Assembly (NCBI RefSeq): GCF_009805705.1
Contig: NZ_VSMB01000001.1
Span: 62,001 to 126,000 of the forward strand
DNA from: Ruania rhizosphaerae
Lineage (GTDB): Bacteria > Actinomycetota > Actinomycetes > Actinomycetales > Beutenbergiaceae
Direction: 5' to 3'
DNA length: 64,000 nucleotides
Both the position numbers and the translations under genes were made by a program. A model generated the notes under the pieces. That model was not told the DNA's origin and did not search any database. It was given only the letters and a program-made list of their open reading frames with translations. Positions 33,294 to 44,015 of this stretch are shown piece by piece (positions within the stretch are counted from its first letter, which is position 1; each line of letters begins with the position of its first letter).

Positions 33294-35954
33294 GTGCGCC
33301 GCACTCTCTCCCTCGCCACGGTCGCCGCCCTCGTGGGCAGCGCGGCCACTGGCATCATCCTCGCTGCCCCCGCTGCTGCCGCCGACACCGACGTGCGCAT
33401 CAACGAAGTGCAGTCCAACAGCGACGACGACTCCCCCGACTTCGTCGAGCTCACGAACACCGGCACCGAGGCCGTCGACATCTCCGGGTGGATCATCCGC
33501 GATGACGATGACGACCACACCTTCACCATCGCCGACGACACCGTGCTGGAGCCGAGCGCGTATGCCGTGTTCGAGACCAACGAGGTCGCTGACGGCTTCG
33601 GACTGGGCTCGAATGACATGGCCCGCCTGTTCACCCCGGACGAGACGCCCGTCGACTCCTACGCCTGGACCGATCACGCCTTCACCGAGGGGCGTGTACC
33701 CGATGGCACCGGCGAGTTCACCGACACCGAGCCCACCCCCGGCGCCGCGAACGTGGAGCGGAACGAGCCGGAGTGGTACGACGCCGAGGAGACCATCGCC
33801 GTCAACGAGGTCATGTCGGACGATCCGGATGACGGCGAGGACTGGGTGGAGCTGGTCAATGACGGCGAGGCCGAGGTGGACCTCTCGGGTTGGATCCTGC
33901 GCGACGACAGTGACCTCAAGGCCCTCCCGATCGCTGCGGGCACCACGCTCGAGCCGGGCGAGTTCCTGGTGATCGAGACCAACATCACCGACGACGGCTT
34001 CGGTCTCGGCAAGAACGACATGATCCGCGTCTACCTCGCTGACGGTCTCGGCCTGGTCGATTCCTACGAATGGACCGATCACGCGTTCACGGAGGGCCGC
34101 GTGCCGGATGCCACCGGAGCCTTCGTCGACACCCGGCCCACCCCGGGTTCGGCCAACGTGGCCCGCAACTCGGAGAGCCCGATCGTCATCAACGAGATCG
34201 AGTCCAACGGCGGCATCGGCGACTGGGTCGAGCTGGCGAACACCGACACCGAGCAGTCGCTGGACCTGACCGGCTGGACCCTCATCGACAACGACCCCAC
34301 GCACCCGCCCGTCGAACTCTCCGGCGAGATCGAGTCCGGCGGGTATGCGGCGTTCATGACCCAGCCGAACTTCGGACTCGGAGACCCGGACAGCGCCACC
34401 CTGCGCGACGCCGAGGGCACCGTGGTGGACTCGGTGGCCTGGCAGGACCACGCCCCGATCACGCTCGGGCGCTGCCCGGACATGACCGGCGCCTTCGCCG
34501 AGACGTCCGAGAGCACCCATGAACTCCCGAACGCATGCGATGAGATCGTCGAACCGGAGATCGAGGCCGAGCCGTGGCCGTTCGCCAACGAGATCACTGA
34601 CGCCGTCGCCGCCGGGACCTTCGGTGAGGACATGTCAGGGGTCGACATCGCTACCGACGGCACCGTGTACGCGGTCAACAACGGCACCTCCGAGCTGGTC
34701 ACGATGGAGGCCGAGGGCGAGGCGTACGTCGTCACCGACTCCCAGATCGTCACCTACGCCGACGGCGGAGACCAACCGGACACCGAGGGTGTCACCGTGA
34801 CCGAGGACGGCCAGATCTTCGTCTCCACCGAGCGTGACAACGCCGCCGGTGGCACCAGCCGCCCGTCGGTCCTGCGCGTGGACACCGAGACCGGGACCGC
34901 CACGCACGAGTGGAACCTGGCTGACATCACCGGCCAGCTGAGCGCGAACGGCGGCTTGGAGGGGATCGAGTGGATTTCCGACGCCGACGCCACGGCACTC
35001 GGGGTCCGTAACACCGACGGCGTGGCCTACGACCCGGCCGCGTACGGCGAGCACTTCGGCGGCATCTTCGCCGTGGCCGTGGAGTCGACCGGTGACATCC
35101 ACCTCGTGGTCCTGGAGTCCGATGGAACCGCCACCCACCTGCAGTCCGTCGCCTCGAGCGAGGCCATGCCGGCGGCGATGGGCCTGGACTGGCGCGCTGG
35201 CGCCAACGAGCTGTGGGTGCTGTGCGACGAGACGTGCGACAACCGCACCTCGGTGCTTAGTTTCGATGACGGCGAGCTCACCCGCGGGCTCACCTACCAT
35301 GCCCCGACCGGGATGAACCCGGACTACACCAACGAGGGCATCGCATTCGACTGGTGCGACGTGAACGACGAGGTGGCGCCGGGAGTGCTGTGGATCTCCG
35401 ACACCGCCCACGACGGCGTCTCCCTGCGAGCGGCAGCCGGTGACGAGTGCGTCGAGCCGACCGATCCGGAGCCCACTGACCCTGAGCCGACCGACCCCTC
35501 GACCGAGCCTGTTCCCACCCCGGACGAGGACCTCACCGAGGACTCCCGCGGGAGTGTCACCGCTCCGGCGACGGCGGAGCCCGGGGATTCGATCGAGGTC
35601 ACCGTGGCGGGCAGCGAGGGTGAGCAGGTGCACGTGTGGTTGCACTCGGATCCGGTACTCCTGGCCACCGGCACCGTGGCAGATGACGGGACGACCACCC
35701 TTACCATCCCGGCTGACGCCACCCTGGGCGACCACCAGATCGTGGTCCAGGCCGCCGACGGCACCCTGATCGGCTGGGCTCCGCTGGAGATCGTGGCCGC
35801 GGACGGCAGCGGTACGGATGGTGACGGCTCCCTGGCAGAGACAGGGGCCGCCGTCGGGCCGGACCTCGGGTTGGCAGCACTCGGAGCAATGCTCCTCGGT
35901 GGGCTGCTGCTCGGTGTCGCACGCGCGGCGAAGGTACGTGGCTCGATCGGCTGA
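33294..35954 (+). CDS. Wall-anchored protein with lamin-tail domains, propeller-like region and LAETG signal
   Basis: This 886 aa protein is exported. A signal peptide ends AAPAAAADT (about residue 31). Three lamin-tail (LTD) domains follow (about 33-390); the first two share VDSYxWTDHAFTEGRVPD, a clear duplication. Residues ~405-710 look like a beta-propeller of the esterase-like phytase type (GTVYAVNNGTSELVTM, then NEGIAFDWCDVND). A Glu/Pro/Asp/Thr linker and an Ig-like domain lead to LAETG (847-851), a hydrophobic stretch and a basic tail, as for class E sortase substrates. GAAGGAG precedes the GTG start. Confidence 0.87.
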   Translation: MRRTLSLATVAALVGSAATGIILAAPAAAADTDVRINEVQSNSDDDSPDFVELTNTGTEAVDISGWIIRDDDDDHTFTIADDTVLEPSAYAVFETNEVADGFGLGSNDMARLFTPDETPVDSYAWTDHAFTEGRVPDGTGEFTDTEPTPGAANVERNEPEWYDAEETIAVNEVMSDDPDDGEDWVELVNDGEAEVDLSGWILRDDSDLKALPIAAGTTLEPGEFLVIETNITDDGFGLGKNDMIRVYLADGLGLVDSYEWTDHAFTEGRVPDATGAFVDTRPTPGSANVARNSESPIVINEIESNGGIGDWVELANTDTEQSLDLTGWTLIDNDPTHPPVELSGEIESGGYAAFMTQPNFGLGDPDSATLRDAEGTVVDSVAWQDHAPITLGRCPDMTGAFAETSESTHELPNACDEIVEPEIEAEPWPFANEITDAVAAGTFGEDMSGVDIATDGTVYAVNNGTSELVTMEAEGEAYVVTDSQIVTYADGGDQPDTEGVTVTEDGQIFVSTERDNAAGGTSRPSVLRVDTETGTATHEWNLADITGQLSANGGLEGIEWISDADATALGVRNTDGVAYDPAAYGEHFGGIFAVAVESTGDIHLVVLESDGTATHLQSVASSEAMPAAMGLDWRAGANELWVLCDETCDNRTSVLSFDDGELTRGLTYHAPTGMNPDYTNEGIAFDWCDVNDEVAPGVLWISDTAHDGVSLRAAAGDECVEPTDPEPTDPEPTDPSTEPVPTPDEDLTEDSRGSVTAPATAEPGDSIEVTVAGSEGEQVHVWLHSDPVLLATGTVADDGTTTLTIPADATLGDHQIVVQAADGTLIGWAPLEIVAADGSGTDGDGSLAETGAAVGPDLGLAALGAMLLGGLLLGVARAAKVRGSIG

Positions 35955-35968
35955 TCACCACCGCCAGG

Positions 35969-35999
35969 AGGGCCGCACCCGTGCATCGGGTGCGGCCCT
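35969..35999 (+). terminator. Terminator after the LTD surface protein gene
   Basis: A perfect 13 bp stem (AGGGCCGCACCCG at 35969-35981 with 35987-35999) and a 5-base loop are followed by TT. Confidence 0.85.
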
Positions 36000-36137
36000 T
36001 CGTGCATTCGCGGCCAACGCCCCCAGAGCGAGCTTCACGGCTGAAGGCACCATGCGCGACGCCGCCTTGCACGCGGACGGATGGCATGACGTGCACCTGC
36101 ACGCCCGGATCGCCGCGGTGAGGGTCATCTGACGTCG

Positions 36138-37148
<1,011 letters not shown>

Positions 37149-37184
37149 GGACGTGGTATCACTTTCTCTTTGAATGGGGGGTGG

Positions 37185-37571
37185 TCACGCGGTCAGTGCG
37201 ATGGCGAGAACGATCACGCCGAGCGCGGGAAGGATGCCCTGCTTCATCGCGGCCGCGAGTTTGTCGGGGCTGGAGAGTGCCAGCACCAGGCTTGCTGCCG
37301 CCATCGATCCGGCACCGGCGAACAGGAGCGCCGCCCCTGCCGCACCCTGGCCGGCGGCGAACAGGATGATCCCCGTGAGAACCACGATGGCGAGGAACAG
37401 GTTGTAGAAGCCCTGGTTGAAGGCGAGCGCCTTGGTGGCCCGCGCCTCCTCCTCAGTGGTGCCGAAGACGGCACGAGCGCGCGCCCCGGTCCACGCGATC
37501 GACTCCAGGTAGAAGATGACGATGTGGACCAGCGCCGCGACGCCGGTGAGCACGAGTCCCGCGATGATCAT
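37185..37571 (-). CDS. DUF1304 membrane protein
   Basis: This 128 aa protein has four hydrophobic helices and family blocks HIVIFYLESIAWTG and AFNQGFYNLFLAI. DUF1304 proteins are small membrane proteins of unknown function. AAGGGA precedes the ATG at 37571. It is first in a two-gene operon with the CurA-type reductase, directly behind the TetR operator. Confidence 0.85.
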   Translation of the reverse strand: MIIAGLVLTGVAALVHIVIFYLESIAWTGARARAVFGTTEEEARATKALAFNQGFYNLFLAIVVLTGIILFAAGQGAAGAALLFAGAGSMAAASLVLALSSPDKLAAAMKQGILPALGVIVLAIALTA

Positions 37572-37619
37572 GTGGATTCCCTTTCGGTGGCCCAGACCGC
37601 GCTGGACCGATTCTGAAAC

Positions 37620-37647
37620 GTTCGGTTCAGTATATACTGGATCGAAC
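37620..37647. promoter_or_regulatory. Imperfect 28 bp palindrome, TetR operator
   Basis: GTTCGGTTCAGTAT and ATACTGGATCGAAC form an almost symmetrical dyad centred in the divergent promoter region. It includes TATACT-type hexamers. It is 27 bases before the TetR start and 48 bases before the DUF1304 start, so it can control both. Confidence 0.75.
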
Positions 37648-37674
37648 AGTCTAGAAAGTGGAGTGGGGAAGATC

Positions 37675-38265
37675 ATGGCCAGAACACAGAGCTTCGATCG
37701 CGACACCGTGGTGCGAGCAGCACGTGCGACGTTCTGGCACTCCGGCTACTCAGGCACCTCCGTCCCCGATCTGGAGGCGGCCACAGGTCTGAGCCGTTCC
37801 AGCATCTACAACGCCTTCGGCTCCAAACGGGGACTGTTCGACGCAGCCGTGCAGAGCTATCTGGATGAGGTGATCCGCCCGCGGCTGCGGCCGATGCAGA
37901 GCGAGCCCGTCGAACCTGACGCCGTGATCACCTACCTCACCGGACTAGGCGAAGCGTTCTCACGTGCGGACTCCATGCCCGCGACCAACGGGTGCCTCCT
38001 CGTCAATACGGCCGGGGCTCCTATCGCCCAGGACGCGCACGTCGCAGCAGTCATCGCCGAGTATCGCCGAGAGCTACACGAGGCACTCACCCGCGGAATC
38101 GAAGCACATCGCCCCACTGCCGAACCGGCAGAGGTGACCCAGCTGGCCGACACTACGACCGGCCTCATCGTCGCAGCCTTCGCGCTCGCGCGTATCGACC
38201 CGATAGCGGCATCGCGGAGCATCGCGACCGCACGCGAGCTCATCGAGCAGACGCAACACCGCTAG
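37675..38265 (+). CDS. TetR/AcrR-family repressor
   Basis: This 196 aa repressor has the TetR helix-turn-helix near residues 25-50 (YSGTSVPDLEAATGLSRSSI, then YNAFGSKRGLF). The C-terminal ligand domain includes NGCLLVNTAG, which is typical of the TetR_C_16/NemR-like branch with a conserved Cys (CLLVN). NemR uses a Cys to sense electrophiles, so this fits the adjacent enone reductase. It is divergent from DUF1304-CurA and shares the palindrome at 37620. Confidence 0.92.
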   Translation: MARTQSFDRDTVVRAARATFWHSGYSGTSVPDLEAATGLSRSSIYNAFGSKRGLFDAAVQSYLDEVIRPRLRPMQSEPVEPDAVITYLTGLGEAFSRADSMPATNGCLLVNTAGAPIAQDAHVAAVIAEYRRELHEALTRGIEAHRPTAEPAEVTQLADTTTGLIVAAFALARIDPIAASRSIATARELIEQTQHR

Positions 38266-38324
38266 CCGCCCACCAGAGCAGTGCTGTGGACAGACGCTGA
38301 CGGGTGTCACCGGCAGCAGGCAGG

Positions 38325-40406
38325 ATGGAGGTGATGACTTCCACCGCTGAGTTCCTCGCCGCCACCATCCGATCCGTGGCCGGGCCCGACGCTGCCCCGC
38401 GCCCGGATCAAGAGCGGGCCGTGACGGAGCTGGTGGACCACGGCCGGCGGGTGCTGGTGGTGCAGGCCACGGGGTGGGGCAAGTCCGCGGTCTACTGGGG
38501 GGCGACGGCGGCACTGCGCTCCCGGGGGTCCGGTCCCACGTTGGTGGTCTCACCACTGCTGGCGCTCATGCGGGACCAGATCGCCGCGGCCGAGCGGGCC
38601 GGGCTGCGTGCCGCCACGATCAACTCCACGAACATCGAGGAGTGGGACGAGGTCCTGGCCTCCCTCGCCGCTGGGAACATCGACGTCCTGCTCATCTCCC
38701 CCGAACGACTCGCCAATCCACGGTTCGCCGAGCGCCTCCCGCAGCTGCTGGCGAGCACTGGGATGCTCGTGATCGACGAGGCACACTGCGTCTCGGACTG
38801 GGGGTTCGACTTCCGGCCCGACTACCAGCGGCTCACGCGGACGTTGCTCCAGCTCGCGCCCGGCACACCGGTCCTGGCCACCACGGCGACGGCGAACGCA
38901 CGAGTCACCGAGGACGTCGCCTCCCAGCTGGGGGAGGCGACCGTCACCCTGCGGGGCTCGCTGGCCCGCGCTTCCCTCCGTCTGGCCGTCGTCCCGGGGC
39001 TGAGTCCCCTGGAACGCTACGCCTGGGTGGCCGAGGCGATCGGGCAGCTACCCGGCTCCGGGATCGTCTACGCCCTGACGGTCGCCGAGGCCGAGCGCGT
39101 GACCGGGTTCCTGCAGGCCCAGGGGCTGGACGTGGCCGCCTATACCGGCAAGACGGAGAACCGGACCGAGCTTGAGGACCGGTTGCGGGACAACCAGGTG
39201 AAGGCGCTGGTGGCGACGTCGGCGCTCGGGATGGGCTACGACAAGCCCGACCTCGCATTCTGCGTGCATCTCGGCTCGCCCGCCTCACCCGTGGCGTACT
39301 ACCAGCAGGTCGGACGCGCCGGCCGTGCGCTCGACAACGCCATTGCGGTGCTGGTGCCCTCAGATGCCGATGAACGCATCTGGGAGTACTTCGCCACGGC
39401 CGGGATCCCCGACCCGGAGCAGGTCGACCGGGTGCTGGAGGTACTCGCCCGCGAGGGAGGCGTGGACGAGTCCGGCAGTCAGCTGGCGGTGTCGGAGTCG
39501 GCGATCTCGACCGCCACGGGCATCCGGCCCGGACGCCTGGCCACCCAGCTGAAGATCCTCGCCGTCGATGGCGCCGTCGAGCGAGTGCGCGGCGGCTGGG
39601 CTGCCAGCGGCCGACCCTGGCACTTCGATGAGCAGAAGTGGTCGTCGCTGCGGCAGGTCCGGGCGAACGAAGCGGATCTGATGCGCCGGTACGCCCACGG
39701 CGAGGGCTGCCTGATGCAGTTCCTGCAGCAGGCGCTCGACGATCCCGATCCGCGCCCGTGCGGTCGCTGCTCGGTCTGCGACGGGCACCTGCCTCCTCCT
39801 GGCGCCCGCCCGAGCGAGGACCTGGTCGCCACCGCCCGCCAGCACTTCCGCGGCCTGGACAGCAGGGTCGAGCCCCGCAAGCTATGGCCGTCTCGCCTCG
39901 AGGGCGTACGCGGGAAGATCGGCCCGATCATCGCCGAAGGGCGAGCCATCGCCTTCGCTGACGACCCCGCCTGGTCAGATGTGCTGGCGCGACTGTGGGC
40001 TGAGGACCAGCAGGCGCCGCCGGAGATCCTGCAGGCCGCGGTCGCCACGCTGCGCCGGTGGGCACCTCATTGGCAACGCCCGACGGCGGTCGTCCCCATG
40101 CCGTCGAGGCGGCACCCCCGGCTCGTGAGTTCCGTTGCCGAGCACCTCGCCCAGGTGGGCCGCCTGCCTGTGGTGGAGGCACTGCAGGTCAGCGGGCCGC
40201 CGCCGTCGGACGAGGCAGCCTCGGGCGTACGGGTCTCACAACTGCTCGAGCGAACGAGCGTGGTCGACGGTGTGGAGCTGCACGGGCCGGTCCTGCTCGT
40301 GGACGACACGATCCGCACCCGATGGACCGTCACCGTCGCTGCACACCTGCTGAAGGCGACCGGCGCCGGCCCCGTTCTGCCGTTCGCGATCCACCAGCTT
40401 CCCTGA
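38325..40406 (+). CDS. RecQ-family helicase fused to phosphoribosyltransferase-like domain
   Basis: The protein (693 aa) is a superfamily 2 DNA helicase. Walker A is ATGWGKS (48-54) and motif II is DEAHCVSDWGFDFRP (from 151). Motif VI region YYQQVGRAGRA follows. A Cys cluster CGRCSVCDG near residue 475-485 probably binds zinc. After ~540, a phosphoribosyltransferase-like domain ends in VLLVDDTIRTRWTVTVA, the PRPP-binding loop. Alternative starts are GTG 38331 and ATG 38334, close to GGAGG. It probably unwinds DNA in repair or recombination; the PRTase part may be a ComF-like relic or regulator. Confidence 0.88.
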   Translation: MEVMTSTAEFLAATIRSVAGPDAAPRPDQERAVTELVDHGRRVLVVQATGWGKSAVYWGATAALRSRGSGPTLVVSPLLALMRDQIAAAERAGLRAATINSTNIEEWDEVLASLAAGNIDVLLISPERLANPRFAERLPQLLASTGMLVIDEAHCVSDWGFDFRPDYQRLTRTLLQLAPGTPVLATTATANARVTEDVASQLGEATVTLRGSLARASLRLAVVPGLSPLERYAWVAEAIGQLPGSGIVYALTVAEAERVTGFLQAQGLDVAAYTGKTENRTELEDRLRDNQVKALVATSALGMGYDKPDLAFCVHLGSPASPVAYYQQVGRAGRALDNAIAVLVPSDADERIWEYFATAGIPDPEQVDRVLEVLAREGGVDESGSQLAVSESAISTATGIRPGRLATQLKILAVDGAVERVRGGWAASGRPWHFDEQKWSSLRQVRANEADLMRRYAHGEGCLMQFLQQALDDPDPRPCGRCSVCDGHLPPPGARPSEDLVATARQHFRGLDSRVEPRKLWPSRLEGVRGKIGPIIAEGRAIAFADDPAWSDVLARLWAEDQQAPPEILQAAVATLRRWAPHWQRPTAVVPMPSRRHPRLVSSVAEHLAQVGRLPVVEALQVSGPPPSDEAASGVRVSQLLERTSVVDGVELHGPVLLVDDTIRTRWTVTVAAHLLKATGAGPVLPFAIHQLP

Positions 40407-40544
40407 CACATCGTCCACCAGCTGAACATTCGTAGAGTTGCGAAGTTGAACGCCTGGACAGGATGGGGGCGGATGCGGTTGGGTAGCACTCGGTACTAGA
40501 CCATCAGCGGCCGAACAGCCGCACGAGCCTCGGGGGAGGATGCG

Positions 40545-42950
40545 ATGCCGCGCGCACCGCATGCAGTCAGAGACAACCGGACAGACCGGCGGTGGCCCGC
40601 CCGCGGTGGAGCGCTTCTCGCATTCGTCGCCCTCGTGGCGGCCGCGCTGGGAACGACGGCGCCGTGGGCGGCCACGCCCGCGAGCGCTGCTCCGGGCGAT
40701 CCGTTCGACGCAGCCGATCCGTTGGTCTTCGTGGGCCAGGGACAGCCGACGGGGCTCTACCAGGCGATCACCAATGCCGACGGCGAGGTGGAGTTCCAGA
40801 CCGAGGGCCCCACGTCGCCGGTGACCTACAACGCGCTGGCGTACAACACCGGCGACAACTACCTGTACGCCATGGTCAACAGTGACGACAGCCAGGAGTT
40901 CCCCGAGGGGTCCTTGATCCGTATCGGGCAGGAAGGTGCCCTGACCCGCGTGGGGACGGAGACCTACAGCACGTCGATCATCGGCGCCTTCGGCGACGAC
41001 GGCTTGTACTACAGCGCAGTGTCTGGCAACGAGGAGTTGCAGGTGATCGATGTCTCGACCGGCAACCTGGTCGACACCATCGAGCTGGACCAGCCGATGT
41101 ACGGCGATCTCGGCGGACCCGACTTCGCGCTGCTCGATGGCTACTTCTGGGGAGCGGGCAGCGGTGCGATCACGAGGACCGATCCTGCGACCGGCGAGGT
41201 GACCTACTTCCCTGACGTGTTCTCGGCAGACCTCGCGATCGCCGGTGCCGCCTGGACCTTCGGCAACGGCAACCTCGGCTTCTCGTTCAACGCCACCGGG
41301 ACCGTGATGCAGCTCGAGGTCGAGAACCCGGACGCCGACGCCCCGACCTTCACAGTGGTCAGCACCGGGCCCGGCCCCTCGAGCACCAACAACGACGGCG
41401 CCGCCTCACCCGGACAGCCCACCGACCTCAGTGTGGACAAGACCGGCCCGGCAGCGCTGGTGCCTGGTGGGACGATCGAGTACACCATCACCGTGACAAA
41501 CCACGGCCCCGGCAACTCCTCCGGGTTCACCGTCAGCGACACGATCCCGGACATGCTGCTCAACCCCGACACGGACGAGCCGAACTGCACCGTGGCCGAG
41601 GGGACCTTCACCTGCATCGGCGGACGGACCGAGGCCGACACGTCGGTGGACTTCACCATCAGCGCTGAGGTTCCGGACGACCTCGACCCGCAGACGCTGG
41701 TCGAGAACACCGCGACCGTCTCCGCGAACGAGGAGGACCCGGACGAGGAGAACAACACCAGCACCTCCGGTGGCGCCGTCCCCGAGGTGCAGCTCGAGAA
41801 GGAGGTCGCCTCGATCGAGGACGCCAACGGCAACGGCCTCACCGACGCCGGTGACCTCGTCCACTACAACTTCACTGTCACCAACACCGGCCTGGTGGAT
41901 CTGAGCGACATCGCGATCGAGGACCCGTTGCTCTCCGAGCCCGCCACCTGCCCGGTCACCGAGCTCACGGCCGGGGACGAGACGGTGTGCACCGCCACCT
42001 ACACCCTGACCCAGGACGACGTCGATGCGAGCTGGGTGGCGAACACAGCCACGGCAAGCGGTGTACCCACCGGGGCGGAGGAGCCGATCACCTCGGAGCC
42101 CTCGACCACCGGCGTGGAGATCCCGGCGGTTCCGGCACTGACGATCACCAAGACGGCCGACCCGGCGACGGTCGACTCCTACGTGGTCGACCAGGAGATC
42201 ACCTACACGTTCCTGGTGACCAACACCGGCAACGTCACCCAGACGTGGGTGGAGGTCGTCGAGGGTGAGTTCACCGGCAGCGGTGAACTCGGCCCGCTCA
42301 CCTGTCCCGACGGCGCCGGCGAGAGCCTGGCTCCGGGTGACAGTTTCGAGTGCACCGCCTTGTACACCCTCACGCAGGAGGACATCGAGGCAGGATCGGT
42401 GGAGAACAGCGCGACAGCCACCGGCTTCCCACCGGGCGGGGAGATCCCGATCGAGTCGCCGCCGTCGACTGTGACGATCCCGCCGCCGGCCGAGCCGGCG
42501 CTGAGTGTGGTGAAGACCTCCGACACGGCCAGCGTCCAAGAAGCCGGTCACGTGATCACCTACGAGTTCCTGGTGACCAACACCGGCAACGTCACGATCG
42601 AGGACGTCACGATCGATGAGGGCGAGTTCACCGGTGCCGGCGAGCTGGAGCCGGTCACCTGCCCGGCAGCGGCTGCTGCCCTCGCTCCGGACGAGGAGGT
42701 CGTGTGCACCACCACCTACGAGGTGGTCGAGGCCGACCTCACTGGTGGTGAGCTCAGCAACACTGCCACCGCGATCGGTTCCACACCTGGCGGCGACCCG
42801 GTCACCTCGCCGGAGTCGACAACGACGACGGACACGGTGGCACCGCTGCCCACGACCGGTTCCTCGGTGCTGCCGATCGCCGCTCTCGCGCTGCTCCTGG
42901 TGGGGGCCGGTACCGCATTCGCGGTCATCCGCCGCCGTAGCGCGAACTGA
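40545..42950 (+). CDS. Wall-anchored DUF11-repeat surface protein with LPTTG signal
   Basis: This 801 aa exported protein starts with a signal peptide ending about residue 49 (ATPASAAPG). Residues ~50-290 form a propeller-like region (FGDDGLYYSAVSG, LIRIGQEGALTRV). Then come four DUF11 repeats marked by YTITVTNHGPGN, HYNFTVTNTGLVD, TYTFLVTNTGNVT and TYEFLVTNTGNVT. The C-terminus has LPTTG (768-772), a hydrophobic helix and RRR. It should be covalently fixed to peptidoglycan by a sortase. GGGGAGGA precedes the ATG. Confidence 0.88.
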   Translation: MPRAPHAVRDNRTDRRWPARGGALLAFVALVAAALGTTAPWAATPASAAPGDPFDAADPLVFVGQGQPTGLYQAITNADGEVEFQTEGPTSPVTYNALAYNTGDNYLYAMVNSDDSQEFPEGSLIRIGQEGALTRVGTETYSTSIIGAFGDDGLYYSAVSGNEELQVIDVSTGNLVDTIELDQPMYGDLGGPDFALLDGYFWGAGSGAITRTDPATGEVTYFPDVFSADLAIAGAAWTFGNGNLGFSFNATGTVMQLEVENPDADAPTFTVVSTGPGPSSTNNDGAASPGQPTDLSVDKTGPAALVPGGTIEYTITVTNHGPGNSSGFTVSDTIPDMLLNPDTDEPNCTVAEGTFTCIGGRTEADTSVDFTISAEVPDDLDPQTLVENTATVSANEEDPDEENNTSTSGGAVPEVQLEKEVASIEDANGNGLTDAGDLVHYNFTVTNTGLVDLSDIAIEDPLLSEPATCPVTELTAGDETVCTATYTLTQDDVDASWVANTATASGVPTGAEEPITSEPSTTGVEIPAVPALTITKTADPATVDSYVVDQEITYTFLVTNTGNVTQTWVEVVEGEFTGSGELGPLTCPDGAGESLAPGDSFECTALYTLTQEDIEAGSVENSATATGFPPGGEIPIESPPSTVTIPPPAEPALSVVKTSDTASVQEAGHVITYEFLVTNTGNVTIEDVTIDEGEFTGAGELEPVTCPAAAAALAPDEEVVCTTTYEVVEADLTGGELSNTATAIGSTPGGDPVTSPESTTTTDTVAPLPTTGSSVLPIAALALLLVGAGTAFAVIRRRSAN

Positions 42951-42954
42951 GATG

Positions 42955-42987
42955 GTCCCGGTCCGCGTCGCTGACGCGGACCGGGAC
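42955..42987 (+). terminator. Terminator after the DUF11 protein gene
   Basis: A perfect 15 bp stem (GTCCCGGTCCGCGTC with 42973-42987) has a 3-base loop. It starts five bases after the stop codon. Confidence 0.9.
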
Positions 42988-43134
42988 AGTCCGCAGACTC
43001 ACCTCCGCCCGCGCATCCGCTGAGGGTGTGCGGGCGAACCTATGCCTGGCCGACGCGATCGGCGTCAGCGACCTGGGACCGGCTCACGCCGAGGGCCGAT
43101 CCTCCTCTCGCGCAGGCAACACGCTCGAGGTCAG

Positions 43135-43737
43135 TCAGGAAGTCCGCACCAGTGGTCGCCACTGGTGCGGCTCGAGCGTGGGAACTTCGTGGTCGGCGAG
43201 CCCAGCCCGGGCACGACTGTGTGCGATGACCTCTTCGAGCAGCCGGTGCAGCCGCTCGTCCGGATCGGGCACACAGGCCTCCGCGATTCCCCGGACGGCG
43301 ATCTCCGTGATCGCGATCGCGGAGGAGTCCCGCACATCCGGGCGCGCCATTCGTCGAGCGAAGGTCGTCGCCCAGTGGCGCAAGGCTGCGTACTCCGCCA
43401 GCTTCGCGCGCGCCCACCCCACCACTGCTGGCTGCGCCGAAGTGGTGTAGCGACCGAAGTCTCCCACCGTGCGGCCGATGCCGACGGCCAGGGCACGCTG
43501 TCGGGACTCCGACGCCACGGGCAGGGCGTGGATCGCCGCGATCAACGCGATCTCGTCCTCGAGCCCGCGCCCGAGATCACGCAGCCCGATCACCCCGGGG
43601 ATGAGCGCCGCCAAGCGCGGGCGACCTGCATCGCTGGTGAGGTCGTTCACCAGTCGGGCCAGGTGGGCGAGGGATTCATCGGTACAGGCGGGCGCATCGC
43701 TCCAGGCTTCACCCGCTAGGAACGAGGCGAGTTCCAT
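43135..43737 (-). CDS. Uncharacterised actinobacterial protein
   Basis: The 200 aa protein starts MELASFLAGEAWSDAPACTD and continues HLARLVNDLTSD, AALIPGVIGL and RWALAVGIGR-like stretches. It is all-helical, without signal peptide or membrane segments. The same start is found in hypothetical proteins of other actinobacteria, as far as I recall. I chose ATG 43737; the frame stays open further upstream to 44064, but that part looks like noncoding sequence. No function can be given. Confidence 0.65.
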   Translation of the reverse strand: MELASFLAGEAWSDAPACTDESLAHLARLVNDLTSDAGRPRLAALIPGVIGLRDLGRGLEDEIALIAAIHALPVASESRQRALAVGIGRTVGDFGRYTTSAQPAVVGWARAKLAEYAALRHWATTFARRMARPDVRDSSAIAITEIAVRGIAEACVPDPDERLHRLLEEVIAHSRARAGLADHEVPTLEPHQWRPLVRTS

Positions 43738-44015
43738 AAAGCACGCGCCTCGGCGAGGGTTGCGGTGGCGGCCTCTCGCGAGCATCGGCATCGACGCAGA
43801 CATCGACCCTGTGGCGGACATTCTCGACACCTCCAGCAGACGGCTGACCACCAGTGTCCAACTGATCGGGCACTCCCGCCACAGGAGGGCGGCCGGTCGG
43901 GCGGGGAAGCGAGCGGGCAGCGGGCGACCGGCACTCGAGTCTGAGAGATCGCACGGATAAGCGGAGCCTGCTACACGCCGCCCCAGCACGTACCTCTCAG
44001 TGCGGCGAACGCTTC

